Shown piece by piece: positions 1 through 10,772 of a stretch of DNA of 64,000 nt (position 1 is its first letter; the number at the start of each line of letters is the position of its first letter). This stretch comes from Lycorma delicatula. Lineage: Eukaryota; Arthropoda; Insecta; Hemiptera; Fulgoridae. The translations under genes were made by a program, and so were the position numbers. The DNA is taken from assembly GCF_047948215.1 (NCBI RefSeq), contig NC_134463.1, positions 97,120,657-97,184,656 of the forward strand. Direction: 5' to 3'. The notes below the pieces were generated by a model. It was not told the origin of the DNA, searched no databases, and saw only the letters and a program-made list of their open reading frames with translations.

Positions 1-200
1 CCTCCGGGAATTACCGTTCAGGTATTACTTCAGAGGATGAATGAGGATGATATGTATGAGTGTAAATGAAGTTTAGTCTTGTACAGTCTCTGTTCGACCG
101 TTCCTGAGATGTGTGGTTAATTGAAACCCGACCGCAAATGAACACTGGTATCCACGATCTAGTATTCAAATCCGTATAAAATCCGTGTCTTTACTACGAC
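1..200 (-). repeat. SINE-1 copy, cut by window edge
   Basis: Reads in reverse as the 3' half of the tRNA-derived SINE-1 family seen at about eight places here. The tail box (CTCTGAAGTAATACCTGAAC in sense) and the central part match the copies at 27.5, 34.9 and 60.8 kb. The tRNA-like head is lost: similarity stops near the Y(T)CAAATCCGTATAAAA stretch at about 165-185. The tail end lies at or outside the window edge. Non-coding retrotransposon copy. Confidence 0.85.
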
Positions 201-707
201 GTTATATTCCTAGGCCTAGGAGTGTCCTAAACTAACTGAAGCCAATCCATCTCCTTGTTTGTTTAAACGAACTGGTTTCAAAATAACTTCTGCTATCACA
301 ACTATGATTTTATTTTCCTCAATTCTCTTTATTTCGTTCGAAATTTTTACTATTATTTTTATAAATCTTTCCATTATTCTCCTTTATTATTGATATTTCT
401 CGATTTTTTTCTTTATGCATTTACTTATTTGTTTCCGAAATTCCTTAATCATCATTCCCATTCTTACATATTTTATATCTAAACGCTTTCTTTCTACACG
501 TCACAATATCTCAAAAATCCAATTACGTGTAATATTTCATTTATCCAAAACATAACTCATGTACTTTATAGACAGGTGTATTATATGAAAACCAACTTTT
601 AGTTTAAAGATGAAAGGAAGACTAATTAACTCCCAGATTACTCTTAGAAGGCGAGCGGTAAAAACGATACTTTTACGATATTTTTATTACATCATCAGAA
701 GGGTTTT
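201..707. other. AT-rich interval, nothing recognised
   Basis: About 500 bases of T-rich simple-composition sequence with no long frame, no repeat shared within the window and no RNA-like fold that I could see. Confidence 0.5.
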
Positions 708-1072
708 ACTTTCCCGTCTAGATAGCGCTATAGCAGAACTGTAGCTCTAGAAGGAAAAGTATTGTAATCGGTCCAATTTGGACATATGCGGTTTTCATCG
801 GATCTTGACCTTTTGACAACCTAAGGAACCCAAAAATTCTGAAAACCGAATGAAAATTTTTCGGATGTTAATGTTCGTATGTATATGTATGTACACTGTT
901 GGTCTCTGAATCACTTGATATTTCCAGAACAACCGGACCGATTTTGACCACACTTCGTCAGATTACTTCTATGTATGGGGCAATGATGCCGTTAAATGCT
1001 CAACTTAATACGTCAAGGGGGTGAGGCTACAGATCAAGGTCACTCTTAGTATCTCGCCATAAACCAAATTTT
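708..1072 (+). repeat. HPB element, 5' part only
   Basis: Begins with the HPB terminal hairpin (ACTTTCCCGTCTAGATAG ... CTAGAAGGAAAAGT) followed by ATTGTAATCGGTCCAATTTG, and continues colinearly with the copies at 37,315 (+) and 35,630 (-) through the block about Y-rich 'CCAGAACAACCGGACCG' at about 925-940. Similarity fades at about 1,070 just after 'GTCACTCTTAGTATCTCG', so the 3' half is missing. A SINE-1 copy follows within 50 bases. No coding capacity. Confidence 0.75.
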
Positions 1073-1118
1073 TTTTATGGCAATTTTAAACATCCGTATG
1101 TTAAATATTTTCTTCTTC

Positions 1119-1400
1119 TGTTTAGCTTCCTGAACCATCGTAAGGTATTACTTTACAGGATGAATGAGAATGATATGTATGAATGTAACTGAAGTGTAGT
1201 CTTGCACAGTCTCAGGTCTACCATTCCTGATATATGTGTGGTTAATTGAAACCCAACTATCAAAGACCACCGGTATCCACGATCTCGTATTCAATTCCAT
1301 ATAAAAGTAACTGTCTTTACCAGTATTTGAACCTTAGAACTCTCGACTTTGAAATCACCTTATTTCCGATGACGAGTTCTCCACTAGACATACAACTTTT
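1119..1400 (-). repeat. SINE-1 copy, near full length
   Basis: Reverse-oriented tRNA-derived SINE. In sense it runs from a degenerate tRNA head (box A-like TCTAGTGG at the right end, box B-like region around 1,325) through the central domain to the CTGTAAAG-type tail at the left. It is one of the more diverged copies, with point changes throughout. The left end abuts the broken HPB copy. It would have been transcribed by RNA polymerase III from the internal boxes when active. Confidence 0.8.
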
Positions 1401-1784
1401 TAAACATATAATCCACTGGGTTGTATGCTTAGTACTACTTTAAAAAAATCTGGCTATAAAAAACGACTTACCCATCTAAGCCGGTTTTATAGAGAGATAA
1501 GGGATAATGATAAGAAATATAAAAAAAAATGTTGCAGTAATACATTTGAGTAAATTTAGTTTTTTTCTCTAAAAAATGTGAAGAAACGAAAATACTTTTC
1601 CGTTAAGATTACATTATAACGTACACTGAGTAATGTATATTAAACAAAATAAATAGATAGTTTTAGCAGTTAGACTGGGAATTTTGAGTGTATATAAAAT
1701 TGCATCATATATGAATGAGATATAGTTAAGTTTTAAAATAAAATTTACCATCCTTTTATGTTTGTGCTTTAAATTTTTATATTA
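1401..1784. other. AT-rich interval
   Basis: No gene or repeat recognised. An open frame at 1246-1443 is only a reading of the SINE and its flank. Confidence 0.5.
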
Positions 1785-2025
1785 TTACTAGCCGGCTGGG
1801 GATCGCTTTGCTCACCCGATCTTCTAGTCAGGACCCCCGACGTGTTTGTTATACTTATGGTTGTAAAATATCAAATACTTTACAAAAATTCATTAAAGAA
1901 AAAATAATAATCCTTTTACTTATATATATAAGTAAAATTACATTCTTGTTGCCATAAATAAGTAAATTATATTCTTGTTGCCATGGTGACAGAAATATAA
2001 TGAAGTTAAAGAATTAATTTTTTCC
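1785..2025. repeat. RepC copy 1
   Basis: Matches 33,222-33,390 in the same orientation: a GTCAGG start, 'ATTCATTAAAGAAAAA', then 'GTTGCCATGGTGA(C/T)AGAAATATAATGAAGT'-type sequence at the end. Inside it a unit of about 26 bases, ending CTTGTTGCCAT, is present twice in tandem (about 1,931-1,956 and 1,957-1,983), whereas copy 2 has it once. The left flank has CGCTTTGCTCACCC, similar in reverse to GGGTGAGCGAAGCG at 48,437. Family unknown and non-coding. Confidence 0.6.
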
Positions 2026-3014
2026 CCTTAATATCTTAACCACCGTAGACCTTGATCTACGGTGTAAAAACCTTTCCTGAGGTAACATAAAAGTATCATG
2101 AAAATTTGAAAGCATTTGGTCACGAAATCTACCGGTTCTCTCGTGATGCTGTTATAAATAAACAAACAAATAGACAAACTTTCGCATTCATAAATATAAA
2201 ATTTTAATTTCGATATTAATATAAACAGTTTTTTAAATAAAGTTACCCAGTTTTGCATGTTAAATTTACGGTAGCAATTTAATAGTAACAATACATATGC
2301 AAATGTTTCTGTTAGTAATGTTTTCTTTGTATGGAGAAAGGAATGACTAACCAATGTTGCACTGGTATGTGTCTCCTCATCCTTTCCGCGCCATTTTATC
2401 TACAATCTCTTCTGTACCTTTTATTTGTATGTGGAACCACCATAATATTGTAATCTGAAAATATTGAATGCAATAAATAATTTCTCTTCTTGTAAAATTC
2501 ACCGTTATTTGCTTTTTTTTGGCTTATAATTTTTTACGAGTTCTAAAAATAAAAAATTAATGAACATAGTCATTTTAATATTTTCTACAAATATGGTTAT
2601 CTAATATGGATATCTAACGGTTACAATTGAATATTAAATTACTTAAAAAAATTAATCTGCACTAAAGCAAGCACCAACATTTATTTTTAATTAAATTTTT
2701 GATTTCTTTTTTAACTCCAGTACCTGCAAAATTAAATTTTCCGACTGAACTTGCATAAAGCAGAGCCGTCAATTTTCCAGTTGTGTATTGGCCTGCTTCA
2801 TAATTCGAACTATTCTAATTTCACCTAAAACTCTTTATGAATGTTTTCTTTAATAGCTTACTTTTTAATATTACTTATTTTTTTTTATTTTAAATAACTT
2901 ACACGCTGAAATGTACGAAGTATAACAAGCTCGTTTACTGTCTATTGATTGTGTAATTCTTGTGTTCTATTCAGCTGTGTATCTATACGTTATATTTGAA
3001 TCTATCCTAGTTTT
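2026..3014. other. AT-rich interval
   Basis: No supported gene. The 108-codon reverse frame at 2028-2354 is low-complexity, has no recognisable domain and no similarity to anything else here, so I treat it as chance. Confidence 0.45.
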
Positions 3015-3435
3015 TTGTTTAGTGGCCAACGGGGGATCCTCTGTGAGGTACGACATAGCCGGATTTCATGGAGTCTTCCTGGGGGTTAGAGGCCAAGGCA
3101 CCCACTGTGGTTGTGCAATGCTTCGGCGCAGGACCAGCACAGTAGTAAGGGGAAATAAAGGTCTAAAAATCGAGGAAACACGGGGACTCCTGACCCCCCA
3201 ATCTGAAGAGATCGAGTTCCGGCGGGGGTTTTCCCGTGGGGAGCCCCCTTTAGAGGCCAGACATAAAAGGACCGAGTCCCGGCTTCTGGATTGGGGCGTG
3301 GGAACGACATGGCCGGGCCTGGCGCTGCTCCTTCCAATTGGTTAGAGGCGATGGCACCTCCCAGGGCTGTTTATGCTTAAATGCGAGTCTGGCCCTGGGA
3401 GGCAGGAAAAAAAGGTCTAATAATCGATCTTTGAT
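3015..3435. repeat. GC-rich island with duplicated module
   Basis: A sharply bounded GC-rich block in very AT-rich flanks. It contains a module twice: GGTTAGAGGC near 3,085 and 3,340, each followed by GGCACC and, about 70 bases on, by AGGTCTAAAAATCGA (3,158) or AGGTCTAATAATCGA (3,411). A shorter pair, GATCGAGTTCCGGC and GACCGAGTCCCGGC, lies about 60 bases apart at 3,208 and 3,269. It is open over 127 codons on + (2962-3345) and 83 on - (3086-3337), but neither product has a recognisable domain and both-strand openness follows from GC content. Possibly the 5' region of a LINE or an unknown repeat. Confidence 0.45.
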
Positions 3436-3840
3436 GTCTAAAAATCTTAAGGCCTTACAGGGATTTGAACCGTAAACAAATCGGATGAATGGCTAAACTC
3501 TACTTGAGGTTAGCAATAATAATAATAATGTTGAAAATTTACCTGAACATTTTAGCGTTGCTGAAAATCACTAAAATCATAGTTTAGTTTGATAAATGTT
3601 TGTTAAGGTTCTTATAATTTGAATGGAACTTACTATAGTACGTAATAATAAAAAAAAAAACTTATTGTATGGTTTTACATGTAAATGAAATATTAGGAAA
3701 CAGGTTTGTAAATAACATTAATCAATACATATACGCATACTCTTTAATCTTTAATCTATGTATCAACAAAAGTTTTATTATTCGGAAAAACTTATTATAC
3801 CAATTGCAAAAGATTTAATGCTTCTTAAATAAAATTTTAT
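3436..3840. other. AT-rich interval
   Basis: No gene or repeat recognised apart from a short (AAT)n run near 3,513. Confidence 0.5.
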
Positions 3841-4335
3841 ATTTAGGACTGTTGTAACATCTGGTTGTATACCTCCCCTTTGATTAAAATCGACTGAACC
3901 AAAAGTGTCCAAAAAGCTCAAAATCCCCCAAAAAATTGGATTTTGGACTTTTTCAACTGCAGTAATAAGCCCTCATTGAGAGCTTTTCAATGGTATATCT
4001 TAAGTGGTACTTATTTTCGTTGTTTTAGAATTATAGTCAAACAAAATTTTAATTAATGAAATATATGGATCTGAGGGGAAGGCACATCGGTTTGAATCAG
4101 ACATCTCCCTTTTTAACTTTTTTTTTTTAATTTAAATATATTTATTTATTAACCTCTGATGATAAAAAAATTACAATAAATAATAATCCATTAATAACAA
4201 TAAAAAAAAAATATGAAAAAATATCAGAAGTTATTAATTAAATAAAATTTTATGTACTTTTCATTTAAAAAAAAAAAATGTGTATATGTAATTTAATAGA
4301 CATGGAAGTCTTGTGGTGTTCACATCAGATTTTTA
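3841..4335 (+). repeat. HPA element, 5'-truncated
   Basis: Starts inside the family at 'TTTAGGACTGTTGTAACATC' and runs to the 3' terminal hairpin TGTGGTGTTCACATCAG. It lacks the 5' hairpin. It keeps the box B-like CGGTTTGAATC followed by a T-run at about 4,090-4,130. The family is compared at 23,831-24,476, the cleanest full copy. Confidence 0.8.
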
Positions 4336-4629
4336 ATTATTATTTTTATACACAATTACATATTTTACTTTTAATAACAAATTGATATAATAATAATGAG
4401 AGAATTCAATAAAACAATTTCTGTAATGTAACATGAAATGTGTAACTTGTATGGAAATTGAAGTACCATCTAGCAAATCCGTGTCGAGGATTACCATCCG
4501 TATATCTTATAAAGTGAAAGAGAAATAACAATAACAATAATAATCCATAAATATTGTAATCCTGTAATAGTAATTTCTTTAACAATTTCTTCAGTAACTA
4601 GATTAGAACAATAACTTTTCAATTTCATA
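4336..4629. other. AT-rich interval
   Basis: No gene or repeat recognised. It may include the 3' untranslated end of the LINE remnant next to it. Confidence 0.4.
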
Positions 4630-5893
4630 GATTTCTAGTTACCGTACAAATAACAGAGGATTGTATTTTTTATAGTTTCTTGATTCCTTTATATATTAGG
4701 TAACAATTTGTACACCTTCGGAGCGACAAATGAATAAAAATGTCTATAAAGTTCAAATTTTGGCAAAGATAACACAAATTTATCATTCCTACTTAAAATA
4801 CTCATGACATAGGCGTGCGTTACTGTATACGTATTACAACTTTCATAAACATGTATTTAGGACTCTAAAAACATACAAATATCTTAAGGCCGATATGCTA
4901 AGTTTTTAAAAAGTGAATAAGATTTGCTAAATCTATTTTTATTTACAATCATTTTAATTACATGTTTTTGTGCTACCAGTAATGGCTTTATATTATAATA
5001 ATACATACATCCTCGACAAGTAATACTATACATTAACCTTGATTCTATCAAGGACCGATTTAACATTTTCATTATCTTCATTAATTGTTTACAAAAATTC
5101 TTTTAAAAAATAAACTTTATATGTACTTAATCCGGTTTCGTTTTTTATATTATAAGACAGATTTACATCTAAAATTTTTCCCGGTTACTTAACCGTATTT
5201 ACTTGCGGTATAGTTTACCATGTACAATTTATATTTGTATTGCAGTTTAAATTGTGATATGCTGTTAAACTTTTCTTGCAGACATTTTAATTGAAAAATT
5301 ATATATTTTATCTTCATTGCATTTAAACTTACGCGGTCTTTAATTAACTACCACCTAATTCTCATTAGGTTTTCTCCAATATTTTTCCTTTTTCGTATAC
5401 ACTTTCCACTTCATAATTACTCTATGCTATGTCATCTGTAAACGTTGTCAGTCTACCGTTACATTTTTCACTACATAAATTATTTATGTATGTAATTAAT
5501 AGAATAGTTTCAAGTGCAGAATCCTGTATGATACTGTACTTAACACTACCTTGAAAACTCATTTCTTCTCCTAATTTGACCTGTTAACATCTTCCTCTCA
5601 AATACGTCTCGAACCACTTATTGCATCGACCTCTTATTCCAGGGTTTCATAATTCGTCAAGCAAAATATTGTGATCGAAAACGTCGAATGTTTTTTTTTC
5701 AAATCCAAGAACAAACCGCATACTTGCTGACTTTTGCTTTACCTTCTATTATATTGGACATAAAATTCAAAAGGGCATCTTCAAAGTACTTTTTCCTCGG
5801 GGAAAACCATATGGATTTGTACTGAAACATTTTTTTTTTAATGAAGTCTATTAAATTAATTTTTATAACTATTTTTAGAATTTTTGAGACCAT
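4630..5893 (-). pseudogene. LINE ORF2 reverse-transcriptase remnant
   Basis: Reverse-strand remains of a non-LTR retrotransposon polymerase. Reading from high to low coordinates the blocks come in the right order. First is a region at 5,893-5,700 with KSIWFSPRKKYFEDALLNFM, equivalent to the family's F(R)PGKST-EDAL stretch. Then comes GSVLGP-like context, and the catalytic box reads TTFTDDIA with the Asp pair at 5,431-5,439 (usual FADD). Then there is the thumb region RSLIESRLMYSITCRG...LLVAQKHVIKMIVN at 4,900-5,060 and a degenerate C-terminus to about 4,630. Many stops and frameshifts. No endonuclease domain is present, so the copy is 5'-truncated, which is normal for LINEs. Clade is uncertain (jockey/CR1-like). 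Confidence 0.75.
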
Positions 5894-6460
5894 ATAGGTT
5901 AGTAGTAATTATTAATATTTTATTTCTCATAAACTCTGTTGTAAAACAACAGTTTTTTTTAAATACGGAGGGAAATTTACCTTTGCTCATACACAAATTA
6001 AACAAATGAGTCAAATATATATATATATATATACTATCAAACTACTTATTTTTTTTAACTGGGTATTTTAATACAATTCCTACTTATATATCAACTGTTT
6101 GTTGAAATTTAATTTTAAGAAAAAAATAATATTTTTATGGGATTTTTTTATACGTATGATTATTCTCACCTGCTTTAGCGATGTACTCGTAGAACTGCTT
6201 TTAGAGGTTTCAAAAAAAAAAAATTAACAATTTTCCTACACATCAATATTTAGAAAATTAATTATTACGTAAAGTGATATCTGCGATCTGATTGGTTGCT
6301 GGAACTAAGGCGTGCTCTTGTAAATTGAAATAGCTTTGTTGGAAATGTTAAATAATACATAAAAAAAATTACCTCAACAGTTGAGCCAATGTAGTGTTGA
6401 ATACTGAGTTTCTGTAGCATTTAAAAAAGGTTGTAGATTTTTTTACGATTATATAAGAGT
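5894..6460. other. AT-rich interval with (TA)n
   Basis: Contains a (TA) run of about 9 units near 6,017-6,034. Otherwise nothing recognised. Confidence 0.5.
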
Positions 6461-6880
6461 ATTTCCAAATTTCACAGCAATTTCTCAGGAGATGATTTTA
6501 TAACCAAAAATTAAAAAAAAGTTCATATAAACACAGGACAGAATAAGGTTCGTTAGCGAGTTACGGCTTGCCAAACATTTAGTCTTGTTTTCTGCTTCCT
6601 CTGAGAAATTAAACCGTACAAAAAATTCTTTAGGCAAAAATGAGGGGTAAATTTGGTTCTTCCTTATGGTTTTTGATTAAGAAATTGAATAAAAATAATC
6701 CTAGATCTCTATCTCTTAGGTTTTTAAGAAAAACGGGGTAAACACAAAAACGTTTTATCGGAAAATACACTTTTTTAAGTTTGGAATTAAAATAACTTCA
6801 TTAATTTACCGATAAACAAACTAAAATTTCTAGTTAACTTTGTAGAGAATTTAATTCTGAGAAAATTTATGCCACTTTTT

Positions 6881-7028
6881 GTGGCGGAGTGGTGGCCTTT
6901 CATCTGGAGGTCCCCGGTTCGAATCCCGGTCAGGTATGACGTTTTTCATATGCTACAAAATTTCATTTCCATATCCCATGAATAAGCTTTAAGCTTATGT
7001 GGCGATATCATCAAGATAAAGAAAAAAA
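6881..7028 (+). repeat. SINE-2 copy (tRNA-Glu-like head)
   Basis: The head GGCGGAGTGGTGG ... CCTTTCATCTGGAGG ... GGTTCGAATCCCGG resembles the 3' two-thirds of a tRNA-Glu(TTC): the box B GGTTCGAATCC is perfect. Downstream comes the family body TATGACRTTTTTCATAYGCTA and tail variant AATAAGCTTTAAGCTTA, then an A-rich end. The acceptor stem does not pair, so this is a retroposon and not a working tRNA gene. It sits inside the long-TIR transposon and is younger than it. Confidence 0.85.
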
Positions 7029-7389
7029 TTAAATTGAAAAATTCAAGTTTAATTAGAAACAAAACACACACGAACTAAATCGGAACATCTTAAATAGAAC
7101 AATTTTTATCAGTGTTTGGACAACATAATGTAAATGAAAACTTATCAATAACAGAAAAAATGAATTAAAAATTGATTTAAAAAATAAATATCCCATACTT
7201 TCAGTTTTTTTCTAAAAATTATTAAAATATCAAAATGTTTACTTAATAAAGCTGCAAACATTTCTTCAAAGCAGTTGTTCGAAGTAGCCGCCATACTATT
7301 TAATCCGGCTAGCCGGACACGTGTAATAGCATCATTATTATTCCCAATAGTTTCCGGCTTCTATTATACGATATCTCAAGTCTTATTGT

Positions 7390-8270
7390 GAGCCAGTATG
7401 AGCGGAGTTGATTAATAACTTCATCCAGGCCCAAAGGGAAAAGTCCGCCCGGGAGATCGAGATGGTCAGTTTACTGATCCGTTTCAACCAATCTAGTGCT
7501 TACCAAATTTGTTATTTAAATGATTCATCACATCACGAAAGTAGTGATCAGAAGAGTAATCATTGAAAAACCACATCTACCCTCTACTTGCAAGTGGAAT
7601 ATCTTTCAAAATTTCCATAAAATTTGTTTGCAAAAAATGCAAGTATCGCTCTTCACTGAGCCTAAGTGGTAAGAAAAAAGAGGCTATGAAATTATTACCA
7701 AGAACACCACTCTATACGTGAAACGAAAATGTGCGTTGGAAGTGACTTGAAGCAGTCTCATGGGGATTCTCTTCTGTCCAAGAGTGAGTGTTTGGAAAAC
7801 TTACAATGCAAAGTCTTGTAAATCAGGGTTCATCAATAATTAGAATATTACTAAGAAATTGGGACGATGCTCACATTTTCTAATTAATCATCGACAGGAT
7901 TTCCTCCGTTTATCAAAATCAGGTGGTAATAACTCTTGTACACGTGTTGAATGGAATGGGTATTGTTCCCTTACGTTCGCCACACACTTGAATATGAAAC
8001 ATGAAAGCGATGTGACAACCTTCTGATGCTTGAGATGGGAGATAATTGAATCGCATTCATATTGCTTCTTCAGCGTTGGAATTTCTCACGTAACGTTCAC
8101 GACCAGCATCAAATAGTTGTGATTTAAGCATACCAGTTTCTCGAACTCGCCTCTCTAAAGTCTCAAATGTTTTACAATCCGTTACTCTTCGAACTGGATA
8201 ATTTTCCTGAGATTCACGCACAGCAACCGATCCATTTTCATTTACTTACCATAAATTAACAACATGTCCG
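7390..8270 (-). pseudogene. dead DDE transposase of the long-TIR element
   Basis: Reading from 8,270 down: an N-terminal helix-turn-helix-like block (VAVRESQENYPVRRV, then FETLERRVRETG), then RERYVRNSNAEEAI, a middle block with ILIIDEP at the first catalytic Asp, NTHSWTEENPHE, LPLRLSEERYLHFLQ, and a C-terminal block MWFFNDYSSDHYF and FSLWAWMKLL. This order is that of the insect transposases that combine a DUF4817-type N-terminus with an IS630/Tc1-mariner DDE domain. The HDGAPAH motif has decayed to NDYSSDH and the PDLTPLDFF motif to ADFSLWAW. Several stops and frame changes; not functional. Confidence 0.75.
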
Positions 8271-8965
8271 TGAACTCTCCAATGAAAACAATTTTGTAGT
8301 ATCACCATCGTGAATGACTAACCGAACAGTGACAGTACAAATATCGCTCAAATGAATATTCAAATGTTAGTCGTTAAACTTAATCGTTGATCAACTGTTA
8401 TTGCCAACCTATGAAAACGTAAAACGTTTAATATGTTTTAAAAGGATGTCTTTCAAATTTATTTTTATAATTTTTAACATTTGTTTGTAAATTGTTCTGT
8501 TTAAAATCACTTTTTTAATTTAGTTTTGAGAAATTTTATGTAAATAACCTAACCGGCTCGATATTAAAACAAAAAACGTTTTCTGACCTATGTTTATATG
8601 AATATTTTTCTTATTTTTGACTATAGAATCATTCCTGAGAAATTGCCACGCAATTTGGAATCACTGTTTTACTTCTTAATGTTTACCTTTAAAAACTGTG
8701 AAAAAAGTTCTATTTATGTTTAAAATTTATTATTTTTTTATTCAATAATTTTGCCTTTTTCATTTGTATCAATTTAATCAATAAATTAACAATCACGTAA
8801 ATAATAGAACGGAAGTTTACATTCTAATTAAAAATTTGCGTAAAAAATCATACTACTGGTTTTACCTTCCTTGTGGATTAGATTATCAGTTTATTTGATT
8901 GCCCTTTTAAAATGTCATCAGTTTTTAAATAATAGCTTTTTAAATTAAATCTATTAATTTTCTAA

Positions 8966-9140
8966 TAAATCAAGTCAGTTCGATTAACAGCAAACATAAT
9001 TGCAGGGTGCTTATTAATAACAGTTCTAGGAAATACAATATTAACTAAAACCTTAATAATAACCCTTCTCATCCCAAATTATGCTTACAGCATTTGAATT
9101 ATCAATTTCAATAATTCAAGCAAATGTATTTGCAACACTG
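8966..9140 (+). pseudogene. atp6: NUMT: nuclear fragment of mitochondrial atp6
   Basis: In the invertebrate mitochondrial code (ATA = Met) the segment reads VRLTANMIAGCLLMTVLGNT from 8,978, the strongly conserved ATP synthase subunit a helix around the essential Arg (family: VRLTANMIAGHLL). After a one-base frame change it continues with MLTAFELSISMIQANVFATL, the conserved last helix. Only about 55 codons are present. The change of the conserved His to Cys and the frameshift mark it as a nuclear relic. The segment is bracketed by two identical copies of ATTAATTTTCTAA (8,953-8,965 and 9,141-9,153), the second followed by an A-run. Confidence 0.88.
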
Positions 9141-9163
9141 ATTAATTTTCTAAAAAAAAAAAG

Positions 9164-10514
9164 TATTTCTTAATTACCTTTAAAATTGGCTTACAATTTT
9201 GAGATTGAAAAAAAAAGGTAAGTTTAATGAGAAAAAAGTCAATTTATTAAAATTCATTCTTCCATAAAAGTAATACGCAGATGTATTGATTACATCATTA
9301 CACTTTTTAAATCCTTTATGTTTAATATGTTTCAAGAATATTGTATTTTTATTTTTCTTCGATGTAGATATAACTTGTATCTTTATAATGGAGATTAATT
9401 TTAAGCATTCTTTTGTAAAGAGAGAAAACACTTTTGCTACAAAAAAAAATTATAATAAGCTGTAGTAAACTTTTTGAGCTAAAAGAATAAAGCTTTCTTT
9501 CTTGTTAAAACTATTATCTTTATTTCTTTGTGGTTTTTGTATTTTTTTTAATTTTCTAAATTCGATTGATTTCTTTCTTGTTGGTCAAAGTCAAACCAAT
9601 GGATTAAGGTTTAGCCACACTTTGAAGATTACAGTAGTAGTATGGTTAATCGGTAGACTTGTCACAAAAGACTTAAATCGCATTCCTAAAATCCAACTAC
9701 AACAAACTTATTGAACTGAAATGGAGAGATTTTCAATTTTGTAACATTTCTTGTCGGTAAAAAGGTAACGGATATTTCTTTCAAAGAAATTTCAGGAAAT
9801 GGTACACGTAACAGTTCTTCCTTCTTATTATATCTAAGTTCTTTTTAGCTTAAAGTATTCTCTTCAGAAAATATATAGGAGACTTTAAAATAAGAAAATT
9901 GTTGGAATAATAGGTTTTATAAATATATTTTTTTATAGAATTACTTTCCAACAAGAATTCCAACATGAGTAATTGACGCTTTAAGTAAGCAATGATTTGT
10001 TATTTTTAGTTGAAGATGCATTAAAAAGAATGTTTAATAGCATAGTTTGACTTAATATAAATCATATATCTACATAACTTCTCTTTTCTTGTACAGTTAA
10101 AGATTGTACATTATCAAAAAACAAAAGAAAAATACATGTACATAAAAAAAAGTAAATAAATTTTTAATGTTGGAAGTAAAAGTTACTGCATGCAAGGGTT
10201 GTAAAGTAAACATAGAATCTTAATGGTAGAACTCTCTTAACAAAAAATTAATAAAAAAATTAAAAGTAAAAGATAGCAATATATTAAGATTGAGAGTGCA
10301 TCAATAAATTTAAATTAAATGACATACATCAATTTGTAATTTTAAAATTAATAATTGCTTTATAATCATTTTTTGGTCTCACAAATCTTGTACTTACAAT
10401 CGTTTCTGATTAAAGGAAGCATAAGTAAATTGCATTAAGAAAAGTACTTGAAGAGGGGTTTCCAGCGAAAACCGTCAATAAAGCATACATATATAAATAT
10501 ATATAAAAATAATA
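9164..10514. other. AT-rich interval
   Basis: About 1.3 kb with no recognised gene. Open frames at 9180-9431 (-) and 9502-9714 (+) are short, low-complexity and without a domain, and I do not call them. Confidence 0.45.
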
Positions 10515-10772
10515 AATTTAGCCATTCAGTCGTGTTCGACTCTTAGCGACTCCAATTCCTTGAAATTTTCTTGGCAGGTTTTACGGGTGGTTTACCATTG
10601 CCTTCCCAATATATTTAATCGAAACCGAATCACCAAAGAAAACCGGCACCACAGTCTAGTATTCAAATCAATATAAAAGCAACTGCCTTTACAAGGACTC
10701 GAACCTTGAACTATCAACCTCAAAAATCTGCTGATTTTGCGATGACAAATTTAACCACTAGACTAACCCGGT
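10515..10772 (-). repeat. SINE-1 head with RTE/BovB-like tail
   Basis: Reverse copy. The head half (10,640-10,772) matches SINE-1, ending CCGGGTTAGTCTAGTGG in sense. The tail differs from standard SINE-1: in sense it reads GGGAAGGCAATGGTAAACCA, GCCAAGAAAATTTCAAGGAA, GGAGTCGCTAAGAGTCGAAC, ACGACTGAATGGC. The GTCGC(T/A)AAGAGTCG-ACACGACTGA core is the signature I associate with 3' ends of RTE/BovB-clade LINEs and their SINEs. This suggests mobilisation by an RTE-type LINE. Confidence 0.7.

Larger units (their letters stand above)
6461..8662 (-). mobile_element. DDE transposon with long terminal inverted repeats
   Basis: About 2.2 kb. The first 100 bases (6,461-6,560) are the reverse complement of about 8,555-8,662: both carry GCAATTTCTCAGGA, a CAAAAAT tract and TTCATATAAACA. 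Between them lies a dead transposase on the - strand and a SINE-2 inserted in the left part. The inner left arm (TTCTTATGGTTTTTGA, TTGAATAAAA, GTAGAGAATTTAATTCTGA) also matches the 965-bp element at 44,798-45,762, so the two belong to one lineage. Exact outer ends are uncertain because the terminal bases have diverged. Outcome: an inactive IS630/Tc1-mariner-like element. Confidence 0.7.

Noticed and set aside
6881..6955. A functional tRNA-Glu gene
   Set aside because: The T-arm and box B are good, but the acceptor stem does not pair and the same head recurs with SINE body and A-rich tail at five places.
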